A stretch of DNA of 64,000 nt, from NCBI RefSeq assembly GCF_017639855.1, contig NZ_CP072115.1:930001-994000 (forward strand), in the 5' to 3' direction. The notes beneath the pieces were generated by a model, which was given only the letters and a program-made list of their open reading frames with translations, ran no database searches and had not been told where the DNA came from. This DNA comes from Streptococcus sp. zg-86. GTDB lineage: Bacteria > Bacillota > Bacilli > Lactobacillales > Streptococcaceae. The position numbers and the translations under genes are program-made. Below, piece by piece: positions 15,620 to 25,373 of the stretch. Every line of letters starts with the position of its first letter. Position 1 is the stretch's first letter.

Positions 15620-16471
15620 ATGAAATTGGCCGTAATTACAGATACATCAGCTGTACTGCAACCGGTAGAGAGAGATGATCTTTTTGTATTAGATATTCCT
15701 GTAACGATTGGAGAGACGACCTATGTTGAAGGGAAAAATCTAAGTGTAGATGAATTTTATCAGAAAATGGCGTCAGCCTCTGAATTACCAAAAACGAGTC
15801 AGCCAAGCCTATCTGATTTGGTCGAAATTCTCAGCCGTTTACAAAAAGAAGGCTATACTCATGTTATCGGCTTGTTCTTATCTTCTGGGATTTCAGGCTT
15901 TTATCAAAATATCCAGTATTTAAAAGACGAATTTGACGGTATGACAATTGTCTTTCCAGATAGTAAGATTACCTCAGCCCCGCTTGGTATGATGGTAGAA
16001 AATATCTTGAAACGCTATGAACTAGGCCTGTCTTTTGAAGACATTTTAGCAAAACTAGAACAAGAGATAGCTGGAATCGCTGCCTTTATCATGGTTGATG
16101 ATTTGGATCATTTGGTCAAAGGAGGACGCTTATCAAATGGCGCAGCTCTTCTAGGCAACCTTCTTAGCATCAAACCAATTTTATCTTTTACTGATGAAGG
16201 GAAGATAGAAGTATACGAAAAAGTTCGTACCGAGAAAAAAGCTGTGAAGCGCCTATTGGAAATTTTACTAGAACAGACCCAAAATGGTCGTTATCAAATT
16301 GCCATTATTCATGCAAATGCACCGCAAAAGGCTGAAGAATTTAAACAATTGTTACAAGAAAATGGCATAGCCTGTGAGTTGTCGATTGTATCCTTGGGTT
16401 CTGTTATTGGAACACATGTAGGTGAGGGCGCAATTGCTTTTGGTATTTCACCGATTATTGATGAGGAGTAG
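15620..16471 (+). CDS. DegV family fatty-acid-binding protein
   Basis: DegV (FakB-type) proteins bind a fatty acid so that FakA can phosphorylate it for phospholipid synthesis. The 283-residue protein begins MKLAVITDTSAVL and has the lipid-site motif TSQPSLSDLVEIL and the GGRLSNGAALLGNLLSIKP segment, all typical. No FakA is adjacent. The gene starts right after DUF1149 and stops three bases before dapB. Confidence 0.92.
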   Translation: MKLAVITDTSAVLQPVERDDLFVLDIPVTIGETTYVEGKNLSVDEFYQKMASASELPKTSQPSLSDLVEILSRLQKEGYTHVIGLFLSSGISGFYQNIQYLKDEFDGMTIVFPDSKITSAPLGMMVENILKRYELGLSFEDILAKLEQEIAGIAAFIMVDDLDHLVKGGRLSNGAALLGNLLSIKPILSFTDEGKIEVYEKVRTEKKAVKRLLEILLEQTQNGRYQIAIIHANAPQKAEEFKQLLQENGIACELSIVSLGSVIGTHVGEGAIAFGISPIIDEE

Positions 16472-16474
16472 AAG

Positions 16475-17242
16475 ATGACAATTCAGGTAATTATTGCAGG
16501 ATTTAAAGGGAAAATGGGCTCTACAGCTCTTGACATGGTCAAAAAGGACAAGGACTTGGCTTTAGCAGCTCTACTTGATCCATTTGCGACGGAAAAAGAG
16601 GTGGATGGCGTCCCTGTCTATACTTCAAAAGAGGAGTTGATCGGTTGTTCAGCAGATGTGTGGGTTGATTTTACGACACCTGCCTTTGCCTATGAACATA
16701 CCAAATTTGCACTTGAAAATGGCTTTGCGCCAGTTGTTGGGACAACAGGCTTTACCTCAGAAGAAATTGAAGCATTGACTGCCTTATCAGCTGAGAAAAA
16801 ACTCGGTGGTTTAATTGCCCCAAATTTTGCAATTGGAGCGATTTTACTCATGCAATTTGCAGCCCAGGCAGCCAAGTATTTCCCAAATTTGGAAATTATT
16901 GAACTACACCACGATAAGAAAAAAGATGCACCAAGCGGAACTGCTATTAAGACCGCAGAATTGATTTCACAGGTTCGCACAAGTCAGTCACAGGGCTTGG
17001 CAGATGAAGAAGAGTTGATTGCAGGAGCTCGTGGTGCAGACTTTGATGGGATGCGTATCCATTCTGTCCGCTTACCTGGCTTGGTCGCTCATCAAGAAGT
17101 CATTTTCGGAGCGCAGGGAGAGGGTTTGACCATCCGCCATGATTCGTATGACCGCAGTTCATTTATGAGTGGTGTCCGTTTAGGAATAAAAGAAGTAGTA
17201 AAACGAGAGCAACTCGTTTATGGTTTGGAACAGTTATTATGA
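16475..17242 (+). CDS. dapB: 4-hydroxy-tetrahydrodipicolinate reductase
   Basis: DapB reduces hydroxy-tetrahydrodipicolinate with NAD(P)H in the lysine/diaminopimelate pathway; lysine is used in streptococcal peptidoglycan. The 255-residue protein has the nucleotide site GFKGKMGSTA, the conserved ELHHDKKKDAPSGTA active-site block with the proton-donor His, and GTTGF. It overlaps cca by 4 bases. Confidence 0.96.
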   Translation: MTIQVIIAGFKGKMGSTALDMVKKDKDLALAALLDPFATEKEVDGVPVYTSKEELIGCSADVWVDFTTPAFAYEHTKFALENGFAPVVGTTGFTSEEIEALTALSAEKKLGGLIAPNFAIGAILLMQFAAQAAKYFPNLEIIELHHDKKKDAPSGTAIKTAELISQVRTSQSQGLADEEELIAGARGADFDGMRIHSVRLPGLVAHQEVIFGAQGEGLTIRHDSYDRSSFMSGVRLGIKEVVKREQLVYGLEQLL

Positions 17243-18450
17243 GATTACACTATTTGCCTTCTGAATTTCAGGAGGCTTTGCCGATTTTAGAGAAAATCAA
17301 ACAAGCAGGCTTCGAGGCCTATTTTGTCGGTGGTTCAGTCCGAGATGCGATTCTAGGACGGCCGATTCATGATGTTGACATTGCTTCGTCCAGTTATCCA
17401 GAAGAGACAAAAGCGATTTTTTCACGTACCATTGATGTCGGGATTGAGCATGGGACAGTCCTTGTTTTGGAGGAGCATGGCGAATATGAAATTACCACCT
17501 TTCGGACAGAGGATGTCTATGTAGATTACCGCCGTCCTAGTCAGGTTTCCTTTGTTCGTTCCTTAGAAGAAGATTTAAAACGCCGTGATTTTACAGTCAA
17601 TGCCTTTGCGCTAAATGAAGAAGCACAAATCATTGATAAGTTTGACGGACTGCGTGATTTGGAAAACAAAACCTTGCGGGCCGTTGGAGTGGCTACGGAG
17701 CGGTTTACAGAAGATGCCCTTCGCATTATGCGTGGCTTTCGTTTTGCCGCTACGCTTGATTTTACAATCGAAGAAACAACGTTTGAAGCGATGAAAACAA
17801 CTGCCCCTCTCTTGGAGAAGATTTCGATTGAGCGAATTTTTATCGAATGTGACAAGCTCTTGATGGCAACAAGTTGGCGTAAGGGAATCAGAGCCCTTAT
17901 TGACTCTAAAGCCTACAATTATCTGCCTGATATGAAAGAGAAAAATAGAGAGTTGGAAGAACTGTTGGAAGTTCTTTCAGAAGACTTTGCCTTTCGTACT
18001 TCAGAGCAGGCCTGGGCAATGCTGATGATCTGCCTGGAGCTTTCAGCGCCCAAAAACTTTCTCAAACATTGGAAAACCAGTAATGATTTTCAAAAAACAG
18101 TGATGAAGCTGGTTGCAATCTATCAATTACGCCAGCAACAATCGGTGAATAAGCAGATTTGCTATCATTACGGCAAGGAATTGCTTTATCTAGTTGAAGA
18201 ACTCAGACAAGCTCAGGGACTTGAGGTTGATTATGACCGTATCGATCGAATTGACCATTCTTTGACGATTCATGATAAGCATGAGATTGTCGTAAAAGGT
18301 GGCGATGTGATGACAACCTTTCAGCTTAAACCAGGTCCGCTACTTGGACGGCTATTAAATGAGGTTGAAAACGCGATTGTAGAAGGAGATTTAGCCAATG
18401 ACAGCACTGCTATCATGGCATTTGTAGGGGAGAGACTAGCCAATGAGTGA
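17239..18450 (+). CDS. cca: CCA tRNA nucleotidyltransferase
   Basis: This enzyme adds or repairs the 3'-CCA of tRNAs using CTP and ATP. It is class II, 403 residues. The catalytic motif is GGSVRDAILGRPIHDVDIA, followed by the RRDFTVNAFAL block and the template region EDALRIMRGFRFAATL. It overlaps dapB upstream and the ABC-F gene downstream (8 bases), so it sits inside one operon. Confidence 0.96.
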   Translation: MRLHYLPSEFQEALPILEKIKQAGFEAYFVGGSVRDAILGRPIHDVDIASSSYPEETKAIFSRTIDVGIEHGTVLVLEEHGEYEITTFRTEDVYVDYRRPSQVSFVRSLEEDLKRRDFTVNAFALNEEAQIIDKFDGLRDLENKTLRAVGVATERFTEDALRIMRGFRFAATLDFTIEETTFEAMKTTAPLLEKISIERIFIECDKLLMATSWRKGIRALIDSKAYNYLPDMKEKNRELEELLEVLSEDFAFRTSEQAWAMLMICLELSAPKNFLKHWKTSNDFQKTVMKLVAIYQLRQQQSVNKQICYHYGKELLYLVEELRQAQGLEVDYDRIDRIDHSLTIHDKHEIVVKGGDVMTTFQLKPGPLLGRLLNEVENAIVEGDLANDSTAIMAFVGERLANE

Positions 18451-20314
18451 TTTTATCGTTGAACAATTGAGTAAGTCAGTAGGAGATAAGACAGTTTTTG
18501 CAGGAATTTCTTTTATTATTCACCAGTATGATCGTATCGGTATTATTGGTGTCAATGGAACTGGGAAAACAACGCTTTTGGATGTATTATCTGGCAAATT
18601 AGGTTTTGATGGCGATGTTTCTCCTTTTCGAACTAAAAACGCGTATAAGATTGCCTACCTCACTCAAGAGCCTGATTTTGAGGAAAGTCAGACGATTTTA
18701 GATACGGTTTTGTCCTCTGATTTACGAGAAATACAATTAATTAGGGAATATGAAGCGCTCGTTGCTTCCTATAGTGAGCAAACACAGAATCGCTTAGAGA
18801 AGGTGATGGCCGAAATGGATGCTCTACATGCTTGGGAAATTGAGCATCAGATTAAGACAGTCTTATCCAAACTCGGTTTGACTGATACAAACCAGCGTGT
18901 TGGCGATTTATCAGGTGGTCTTCGTCGTCGGGTTCAATTAGCGCAAGTACTACTAGGTGATGCAGACTTGCTACTCTTAGATGAGCCAACTAACCATTTG
19001 GATATTGAAACGATTGAATGGTTGACGACCTTTTTGAAGCAGACTAAAAAGACAGTCCTTTTTATCACCCATGATCGCTATTTTTTGGATAATGTAGCAA
19101 CTCGTATTTTTGAGTTGGACCGAGCTAGTCTAACCGAATACCTTGGAAATTACCAAGATTATGTGCGACTAAAAGCTGAGCAGGACGAACGCGATGCAGC
19201 TTTGCGCCACAAAAAAGAACAATTATATAAGCAGGAGTTGGAGTGGATGCGTAGACAACCGCAAGCTCGTGCGACCAAGCAACAGGCGCGGATCAATCGT
19301 TTTCACGATTTAAAATCAGATGTAAGCCATACAGTAGATGATAGTCAGCTCGAAATCAATTTTGAGACCAGTCGTATTGGAAAAAAAGTCATCGAATTTC
19401 AACAGGTGGATTTTGCCTATCCAAACAAGGATATTTTAAAGGGCTTTGATTTACTGGTACAAAACAAGGACCGTATTGGAATTGTGGGAGATAATGGAAA
19501 AGGAAAATCAACCCTGCTCAATCTAATTGCAGGGGAATTACAGCCTACATCTGGTCAACTCATAGTGGGTGAAACCATTCGTGTCGGTTATTTTTCACAG
19601 CAAATTCAAGGCTTGGATGAAAATAAGCGGGTCATCAATTTTTTACAGGAAGTAGCAGAAGAAGCAGAAACAACATCAGGAATGGTTTCGATTGCGGAAC
19701 TCTTGGAGCAATTTCTGTTCCCGCGCAATACCCATGGAACCTTGATTCAAAAGTTATCAGGTGGTGAGAAAAAACGCCTTTATTTACTGAAAATTTTGTT
19801 AGAGCGTCCGAATGTCTTACTGCTTGATGAGCCAACCAATGACTTAGATATTGCAACATTAACCGTATTAGAACAGTTTCTCCAAGGCTTTTCAGGACCA
19901 GTGATTACAGTGAGTCACGACCGCTATTTCCTCGATAAAGTAGCGACCAAGATTCTCGCCTTTGAAGACGAGGGGATTCGCACCTTCTTCGGCAATTATA
20001 CAGATTATCTGGATGAGAAAGCTTTTCTTGCTTCTGCAGAAGCCAATCGAGTTGTAGCTCCTAAAGAAAAGCAGGAAAAAGCTCGTGAGAAACAAAAACG
20101 GATGTCCTACTTTGAAAAACAGGAATGGGCAACAATTGAAGATGATATTGCGAGTGTCGAAGAGAAAATCGTCGAAATTGAAGCAGATATGCAGAATTGC
20201 GGCAGTGACTTTACACGTTTGTCTGATTTACAAAAAGAATTAGAGTTGCAAAATGAGATTTTGTTAGCTAAATACGAGCGCTACGAATATCTGAGTGAGT
20301 TAAGCGAAGGATAG
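18443..20314 (+). CDS. ABC-F ATPase, Uup-like
   Basis: A soluble twin-ATPase of the ABC-F class, 623 residues, with no membrane helices. Members act on the ribosome. Domain 1 has GVNGTGKTTLL, LSGGLRRRVQLAQ and LLLLDEPTNHLD; domain 2 has GDNGKGKSTLL, LSGGEKKRLYLLK and VLLLDEPTNDLD. An inter-domain linker and a charged C-terminal coiled coil (about 540-620) favour the Uup subgroup. Linked resistance genes are absent, so a housekeeping role is more likely than antibiotic protection. Confidence 0.9.
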   Translation: MSDFIVEQLSKSVGDKTVFAGISFIIHQYDRIGIIGVNGTGKTTLLDVLSGKLGFDGDVSPFRTKNAYKIAYLTQEPDFEESQTILDTVLSSDLREIQLIREYEALVASYSEQTQNRLEKVMAEMDALHAWEIEHQIKTVLSKLGLTDTNQRVGDLSGGLRRRVQLAQVLLGDADLLLLDEPTNHLDIETIEWLTTFLKQTKKTVLFITHDRYFLDNVATRIFELDRASLTEYLGNYQDYVRLKAEQDERDAALRHKKEQLYKQELEWMRRQPQARATKQQARINRFHDLKSDVSHTVDDSQLEINFETSRIGKKVIEFQQVDFAYPNKDILKGFDLLVQNKDRIGIVGDNGKGKSTLLNLIAGELQPTSGQLIVGETIRVGYFSQQIQGLDENKRVINFLQEVAEEAETTSGMVSIAELLEQFLFPRNTHGTLIQKLSGGEKKRLYLLKILLERPNVLLLDEPTNDLDIATLTVLEQFLQGFSGPVITVSHDRYFLDKVATKILAFEDEGIRTFFGNYTDYLDEKAFLASAEANRVVAPKEKQEKAREKQKRMSYFEKQEWATIEDDIASVEEKIVEIEADMQNCGSDFTRLSDLQKELELQNEILLAKYERYEYLSELSEG

Positions 20315-20323
20315 GTGTAGAAT

Positions 20324-20659
20324 ATGAAAACCATTATGATTGTCTATATGGGGATTTACTTGCTTGTGACGGTAATCGCTGCTGCATATAGTTATGTCAA
20401 GACCAAACGGATGAACCGTCTATGTGTCTGGTTGACTTTGCTGACTTGTTTGCTCTTACTTGTCACCTTATACTTTTATGCCCAGCGTTATCAGCCCGTT
20501 CAAATGGTGGGATTTGCAGTCGGTTTCACCTTAATTTCGAGTCTCTTTCTTTATAATGGTACGAGAGAGGGAACACAGTTTATCTATACTTTCTTGTTTA
20601 GCGCAGGACGTTTTCTCTTGCATTTGCAATTTTTAATCTTACTATATATTTTTCGGTAA
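20324..20659 (+). CDS. Small four-helix membrane protein, unknown
   Basis: I do not recognise this 111-residue protein. It shows about four hydrophobic helices (near 5-22, 33-51, 57-76 and 88-110) joined by short basic loops (KTKRMNR), so it is an integral membrane protein. It begins 9 bases after the ABC-F gene and is probably the last gene of that operon. Glucokinase follows with its own promoter. Confidence 0.75.
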   Translation: MKTIMIVYMGIYLLVTVIAAAYSYVKTKRMNRLCVWLTLLTCLLLLVTLYFYAQRYQPVQMVGFAVGFTLISSLFLYNGTREGTQFIYTFLFSAGRFLLHLQFLILLYIFR

Positions 20660-20666
20660 AAAGTAG

Positions 20667-20692
20667 TGCAAACCTTTGCAATGTGGTATAAT
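20667..20692 (+). promoter_or_regulatory. glcK promoter with cre-like dyad
   Basis: The dyad TGCAAACCTTTGCA (20667-20680) occupies the -35 region of a TATAAT at 20687-20692. It resembles a catabolite-response element, but the centre is CC rather than CG. The lacT promoter has a similar dyad. Confidence 0.5.
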
Positions 20693-20725
20693 AAGGCGAA
20701 ATAATATTTTTATGAGGAGTAACTT

Positions 20726-21685
20726 ATGGCAAAGAAGATAATCGGTATTGACCTTGGTGGGACTTCTGTTAAATTTGCTATTCTAACAGAGCAAGGTGAG
20801 ATTCAAGAAAAATGGTCTATTAAGACCAATATTTTAGACGAAGGTAGTCACATTGTGCCAGATATTATTGAGAGTATCCAGCACCATTTTGACACGCACC
20901 AATTAACAAAAGATGATTTCCTAGGAATTGGAATGGGATCACCAGGTGTGGTAGATAGTAAGGCTGGAACAGTTATTGGGGCCTATAACCTTAATTGGAA
21001 GACGCTTCAACAGGTCAAGGAACAAATTGAATCAGCTATTGGTTTGCCATTTTTCATCGACAATGATGCCAATGTCGCAGCCTTAGGTGAACAGTGGGTC
21101 GGCGCTGGTGATAACAATCCAGATGTCGTCTTTATGACCTTAGGAACTGGTGTCGGTGGCGGCGTTATTGCTAGCGGTAACTTGATTCGTGGATTTGGCG
21201 GTGCTGGTGGCGAATTAGGCCATATTACAGTTGACTTTGAAGAACCAATTGCTTGTACTTGTGGTAAAAAAGGCTGCTTGGAAACAGTAGCTTCAGCAAC
21301 TGGTATTGTCAATCTAACTCGCCGTTATGCAGAAAGCTATGCTGGTGATGCTGAATTGAAAAAACGCATTGATGATGGTCAGGATGTAACGGCAAAAGAT
21401 GTCTTTGATCTTGCAAAAGAAGGGGATGACCTTGCTCTGATTGTCTACCGTCATTTTTGCCACTATTTAGGCACAGCCTGTGCCAATATTGCAGCTGTCT
21501 TAAACCCTGCTTATATCGTCATCGGTGGCGGTGTGTCAGCAGCTGGTGATTTCTTACTAGAAGGGGTTAATGAAGTTTATTTGAAAAATTCCTTCCCTCA
21601 GATTGCCCAATCAACAAAATTGACTCTAGCAAATCTCGGAAATGATGCCGGTGTTCTAGGTGCCGCATCGCTCGTCTTAAAATAG
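20726..21685 (+). CDS. glcK: ROK-family glucokinase
   Basis: It phosphorylates intracellular glucose with ATP, for example glucose freed from lactose or maltose. The 319-residue protein has the phosphate motif GIDLGGTSVKFA, the catalytic region FIDNDANVAALGE, LGTGVGGG and the ROK zinc motif CTCGKKGCLE. It follows a promoter with a cre-like dyad, so catabolite control is possible. The neighbouring 92-residue membrane protein may be co-transcribed. Confidence 0.94.
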   Translation: MAKKIIGIDLGGTSVKFAILTEQGEIQEKWSIKTNILDEGSHIVPDIIESIQHHFDTHQLTKDDFLGIGMGSPGVVDSKAGTVIGAYNLNWKTLQQVKEQIESAIGLPFFIDNDANVAALGEQWVGAGDNNPDVVFMTLGTGVGGGVIASGNLIRGFGGAGGELGHITVDFEEPIACTCGKKGCLETVASATGIVNLTRRYAESYAGDAELKKRIDDGQDVTAKDVFDLAKEGDDLALIVYRHFCHYLGTACANIAAVLNPAYIVIGGGVSAAGDFLLEGVNEVYLKNSFPQIAQSTKLTLANLGNDAGVLGAASLVLK

Positions 21686-21717
21686 ATTGCTTTGATAAAG
21701 GAAATGGAGAAATCACT

Positions 21718-21996
21718 ATGACAACTGAGCAGTCATTGCTAAAGGAACGCTATCGCTACCTCATTTATACAGGGTTTGTTATATGGCTTTCTGCCTTTTT
21801 ACCAATTCCTAGGGAATGGTTTTGGCTAACTAGTTGGGCTGCTTATGCAACGATTTTTATCGTGCCTACCATTGGACTCGTTAGTCTGCTCTTATCGATT
21901 TTTTACCGAAAATGGTGGTGGATGCTCGTCAGTATCTTACTTATTTTCTCCTTTCCAATTTCATATGGACTAGGCTATTTCTTGTTTGGTCCCTAA
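21718..21996 (+). CDS. Small membrane protein, unknown
   Basis: This 92-residue protein has three hydrophobic helices rich in Trp and Tyr (about 15-32, 38-60, 66-90). I do not recognise a family. It lies 32 bases after glcK and ends just before a perfect-palindrome terminator, so it is probably the second gene of a glcK transcript. Confidence 0.7.
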   Translation: MTTEQSLLKERYRYLIYTGFVIWLSAFLPIPREWFWLTSWAAYATIFIVPTIGLVSLLLSIFYRKWWWMLVSILLIFSFPISYGLGYFLFGP

Positions 21997-22006
21997 TACG
22001 ATTTCA

Positions 22007-22034
22007 AGAGAAAATCAGCTGATTTTCTCTTTTT
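22007..22034 (+). terminator. Terminator of the glcK transcript
   Basis: A perfect 24-base palindrome, AGAGAAAATCAGCTGATTTT plus CTCT, is followed by TTTT. It could terminate from either strand. Confidence 0.75.
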
Positions 22035-22199
22035 CTGTATCAAGCAGAAATAGTGCTGATAGAAGGAAAGGAGACGTGTTTCTATAGTTTGTTCGAAAAT
22101 TATCCGCTTTCACATATATTTTATGTCAAAAACTTGTGTTGATGAAAGAAAAATAGTAAAATAATAGATGTCTATTAACAAAAAAGTTAGGAGAATGAA

Positions 22200-24272
22200 A
22201 TGAAGAAACGTTTTTGGTTGAAAAGTAGCGTCCTTGCTTTGGTTGCGACCTATGGCCTTTGGGTAGCAAATGCGAGTGCTGAGGAAGTTGCAGTCCAAAT
22301 TTTGGGTGTCAACGATTTCCATGGTGCTTTGGATACAACAGGGAATGCCTATCTACCTGATGAAGCAGGTGGAAAAGTATCCGGTGCAGGAACAGCAGCT
22401 CTATTAGCGACTTATCTAGATGATGCAGAAACGGAGTTTAAGGAAACTAATCAGGATAAACATAGCGAGAGCATCCGTGTGCAAGCTGGAGACATGGTCG
22501 GTGCCAGCCCAGCCAATTCAGGCTTATTGCAGGATGAGCCTACTGTAAAAGTCTTTAATGAAATGAACTTCGAGTATGGAACGCTTGGAAACCATGAGTT
22601 TGATGAAGGCTTGGCAGAATATGACCGCATCATAGAAGGGAAGGCACCAACTCCTGGGGAATTTTATCCTATTGTAGATGAATATAATCACGAACCTGCT
22701 AAGCAAGAGATTGTGATTGCAAACGTTCGTGATAAGGCTACAGGTGATATTCCATTCGGTTGGAAACCCTATGCGATTAAGACTATTACAACTCCTTCTA
22801 ATGAACAAGTTCAGATTGGTTTTATTGGGGTTGTGACCCAAGAAATTCCGAATCTGGTGCTTCGTAAAAATCATGAGCAATATGATATTACTGATGAAGC
22901 CGAAGCGATTGCAAAATATGCGAAAGAGCTTCGCGACCAATCAGTCTATGCGATTGTTGTTCTAGCTCACGTACCGTCTACTAGTAAGGATGGACAGGCT
23001 TTTGGCGAAGCGAAAAAAATGATTGAAAAATTAAACGACTTAGATAAAGATAATAGCGTAGATATTGTCTTTGCGGGACACAATCACGTATACACTAATG
23101 GTTTAGCAGATGCAGATACGCTCATCGTACAGGCAACGTCACAAGGTAAGGCCTATGCAGATGTGCGGGGTATATTGGACACAGAGACCAAAGATTTTGT
23201 AAAAGTTCCTACTGCAACGATAAATGCTGTTAAACCAACAGCCGATAAGCAGCCAAAAGCATCTATTCAAGCAATTGTTGCGGAAGCAAATCGAATTGTC
23301 AAAACAGTAACAGATGCTAAGATTAGTACAGCAGAGAGCGGTGAAAACATTACACGTGACTTAAATGAAGCTAAAGAAAGTCCTGTTGGAAATTTGATTA
23401 CAACAGGTCAGTTAGAAATCGCACGTAAATCTGGCTACACTGTTGACTTTGCTATGACCAATAATGGTGGTATTCGAGCAGACTTGCTTGTCCAACCAGA
23501 CGGTACGATTACTTGGGGTGCTGCCCAAGCTGTTCAGCCATTTGGTAATATTTTGCAAATCGTGCAAATGACAGGAGAACAGATTTTCAAGGTTCTCAAT
23601 CAACAATATGACGAAGAAGAGCGCTACTTCCTCCAAATTTCTGGACTAAAATACACCTACACAGAGGCTGACAATCCAACCAAAGAAAATCCCTTCCAAG
23701 TAGTAGAGGTTACGGATGAACTAGGTAATCAATTAGATCCAAATAAGCTCTATACTGTAGTAATCAATGACTTTCTTTATGGCGGAGGAGATGGATTCTC
23801 CGAATTCCGTAATGCGAAACTAATTGGAGCGATTAATCCAGATACAGAAGTATTTGTAGAATATTTAACAAATCTTGAAAAATTAGGTAAAAAAGTATCT
23901 GGTGCAGTTGGTAATCGAAAGAAATTCGTACCAAAATCTGAAATCAATCACAAGCCGATTCTTTCTCCATCTCTTCAAGAAGAACAAGGAGCTCCGGCAG
24001 GTACTAACAGACCAGAGGCGTTGACCAATAAACGTATCTTGGCTGATGTAGAAAAAGAAGCAGCTGCTTTAGCTACTTTAGAAGGAAAAGAACCTAATAG
24101 AAGAGCCGATCAAGCTATGCCAGTTGCAATGAAATCAACTACGACTGTAGCTGTACCTTCTGAAAAAGCTTTGCCAAAAACTGGAGATGGCGCAACTGCA
24201 AGCTTCTTGACCGTACTTGGTTTGACTAGTCTATTCGGTGCAATTCGGATTAAGAAAAATGCGAAAAATTAA
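22200..24272 (+). CDS. Cell-wall-anchored 5'-nucleotidase
   Basis: A surface nucleotidase that dephosphorylates nucleotides; in S. suis and S. aureus such enzymes make immunosuppressive adenosine (Ssads/AdsA). The 690-residue protein has a signal peptide ending ANASA-EE. The metallophosphatase domain is marked by GVNDFHGALDTTG, GNHEFDEG and AGHNHVYTNG. The C-terminal nucleotide-specificity domain has NNGGIRADL and FLYGGGDGFSEF. The C-terminus carries LPKTGDGA, a hydrophobic helix and KKNAKN for sortase anchoring. The signal is not of the YSIRK type. It has its own transcription unit. Confidence 0.93.
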   Translation: MKKRFWLKSSVLALVATYGLWVANASAEEVAVQILGVNDFHGALDTTGNAYLPDEAGGKVSGAGTAALLATYLDDAETEFKETNQDKHSESIRVQAGDMVGASPANSGLLQDEPTVKVFNEMNFEYGTLGNHEFDEGLAEYDRIIEGKAPTPGEFYPIVDEYNHEPAKQEIVIANVRDKATGDIPFGWKPYAIKTITTPSNEQVQIGFIGVVTQEIPNLVLRKNHEQYDITDEAEAIAKYAKELRDQSVYAIVVLAHVPSTSKDGQAFGEAKKMIEKLNDLDKDNSVDIVFAGHNHVYTNGLADADTLIVQATSQGKAYADVRGILDTETKDFVKVPTATINAVKPTADKQPKASIQAIVAEANRIVKTVTDAKISTAESGENITRDLNEAKESPVGNLITTGQLEIARKSGYTVDFAMTNNGGIRADLLVQPDGTITWGAAQAVQPFGNILQIVQMTGEQIFKVLNQQYDEEERYFLQISGLKYTYTEADNPTKENPFQVVEVTDELGNQLDPNKLYTVVINDFLYGGGDGFSEFRNAKLIGAINPDTEVFVEYLTNLEKLGKKVSGAVGNRKKFVPKSEINHKPILSPSLQEEQGAPAGTNRPEALTNKRILADVEKEAAALATLEGKEPNRRADQAMPVAMKSTTTVAVPSEKALPKTGDGATASFLTVLGLTSLFGAIRIKKNAKN

Positions 24273-24298
24273 GTAAGCGCATATTCTATAGATTGAAG

Positions 24299-24328
24299 AA
24301 GGGATTGGATATGACCAGTCCCTTTTCC
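24299..24328 (+). terminator. Terminator after the 5'-nucleotidase
   Basis: GGGATTGG (24301-24308) pairs with CCAGTCCC (24315-24322); TTTT follows. Confidence 0.75.
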
Positions 24329-24410
24329 TACATTTCAATTTTTTTGCTTGATTGAAAAAGTTTTGCAGTATATACTAAAGGTGAGTTGCAGAAATAGAAA
24401 GAAGGTAAAA

Positions 24411-25253
24411 ATGGAAAATTATATCTTATCAAATGGTGTAACAATTCCTAAGATTGGCTTTGGTACTTGGCAAATTCCAGATGGAGATCCTGCCTATCAA
24501 AGTGTGCTTCATGCATTATCTGTTGGCTATACGCATGTTGATACAGCTCAGATTTATGGGAATGAGATCAGTGTTGGAAAGGCGATTGCAGACAGTCAGC
24601 TAGCGCGTGAAGATATTTTTCTAACGACTAAAGTTTGGAATGATAAGCACGATTATGAATTAGCTAAAGCTTCGATTGACGAATCGCTCGCCAAATTAGG
24701 TGTTGACTACCTCGATTTGCTCTTGATTCATTGGCCAAATCCAAAAGCTCTACGTGAAAATGATGCCTGGAAAGCTGGAAATGCTGGTGCCTGGAAAGCC
24801 ATGGAAGAAGCTTATCAAGCTGGTAAGGTGCGTGCCATTGGGGTTTCTAATTTCATGATTCATCACTTGGAAGCCTTGCTGGAAACTGCTGAAATCAAAC
24901 CGCAGGTCAATCAGATTTTATTGGCACCGGGATGCGGTCAAGATGATCTTGTGGCCTTTTGCCGGGAACACGACATTGTTATCGAAGCCTATAGTCCTCT
25001 TGGAACTGGGAAAATTTTTGGGAATCCTGTCGTTGAAGAAATGGCTACTCGCTATGGTAAATCCGTTGCGCAAGTGGCATTACGCTGGTCACTTCAAAAA
25101 GGATTTTTACCACTTCCAAAGTCTGTCACACCAGCCAATATTGCATCAAACTTAGACATTTTTGACTTTGAATTGTCTAGTGCTGACATGGAAATACTTG
25201 ATACAGTAGAAGGAGTTGCTAGCCAAAGCAATCCTGATCAGGTTAATTTTTAA
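24411..25253 (+). CDS. Aldo/keto reductase
   Basis: An NADPH-dependent aldo/keto reductase of the AKR5-like bacterial group, 280 residues. The start is the ATG at 24411 behind GAAGG; the frame stays open upstream but without a ribosome site. The catalytic tetrad is visible: Asp and Tyr in DTAQIYGNE, Lys in TTKVW, His in LLIHWP. The cofactor-site motifs GVSNF and LPKSVTPANI are present. Homologues reduce 2,5-diketogluconate or methylglyoxal-type aldehydes; the substrate here is unknown. It stands alone between the nucleotidase and thyA. Confidence 0.9.
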   Translation: MENYILSNGVTIPKIGFGTWQIPDGDPAYQSVLHALSVGYTHVDTAQIYGNEISVGKAIADSQLAREDIFLTTKVWNDKHDYELAKASIDESLAKLGVDYLDLLLIHWPNPKALRENDAWKAGNAGAWKAMEEAYQAGKVRAIGVSNFMIHHLEALLETAEIKPQVNQILLAPGCGQDDLVAFCREHDIVIEAYSPLGTGKIFGNPVVEEMATRYGKSVAQVALRWSLQKGFLPLPKSVTPANIASNLDIFDFELSSADMEILDTVEGVASQSNPDQVNF

Positions 25254-25373
25254 GGTATACTAGTTTAAAAATGTTAGAAAAAAGAGGGGAAGTTGTACAA
25301 AATTACCTTCTTTTTTTGACTAGATAGACATTAGAAAAAGGACAAAATAATAGAGAAGTGATATACTAGATTC

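Noticed and set aside
22007..22030. Perfect palindrome considered as an insertion-sequence end
   Set aside because: It is followed by T and lies right after a stop codon, so an intrinsic terminator explains it.
22524..22940. - strand open frame in the 5'-nucleotidase gene
   Set aside because: It is antisense to the metallophosphatase domain; composition is that of a shadow frame.
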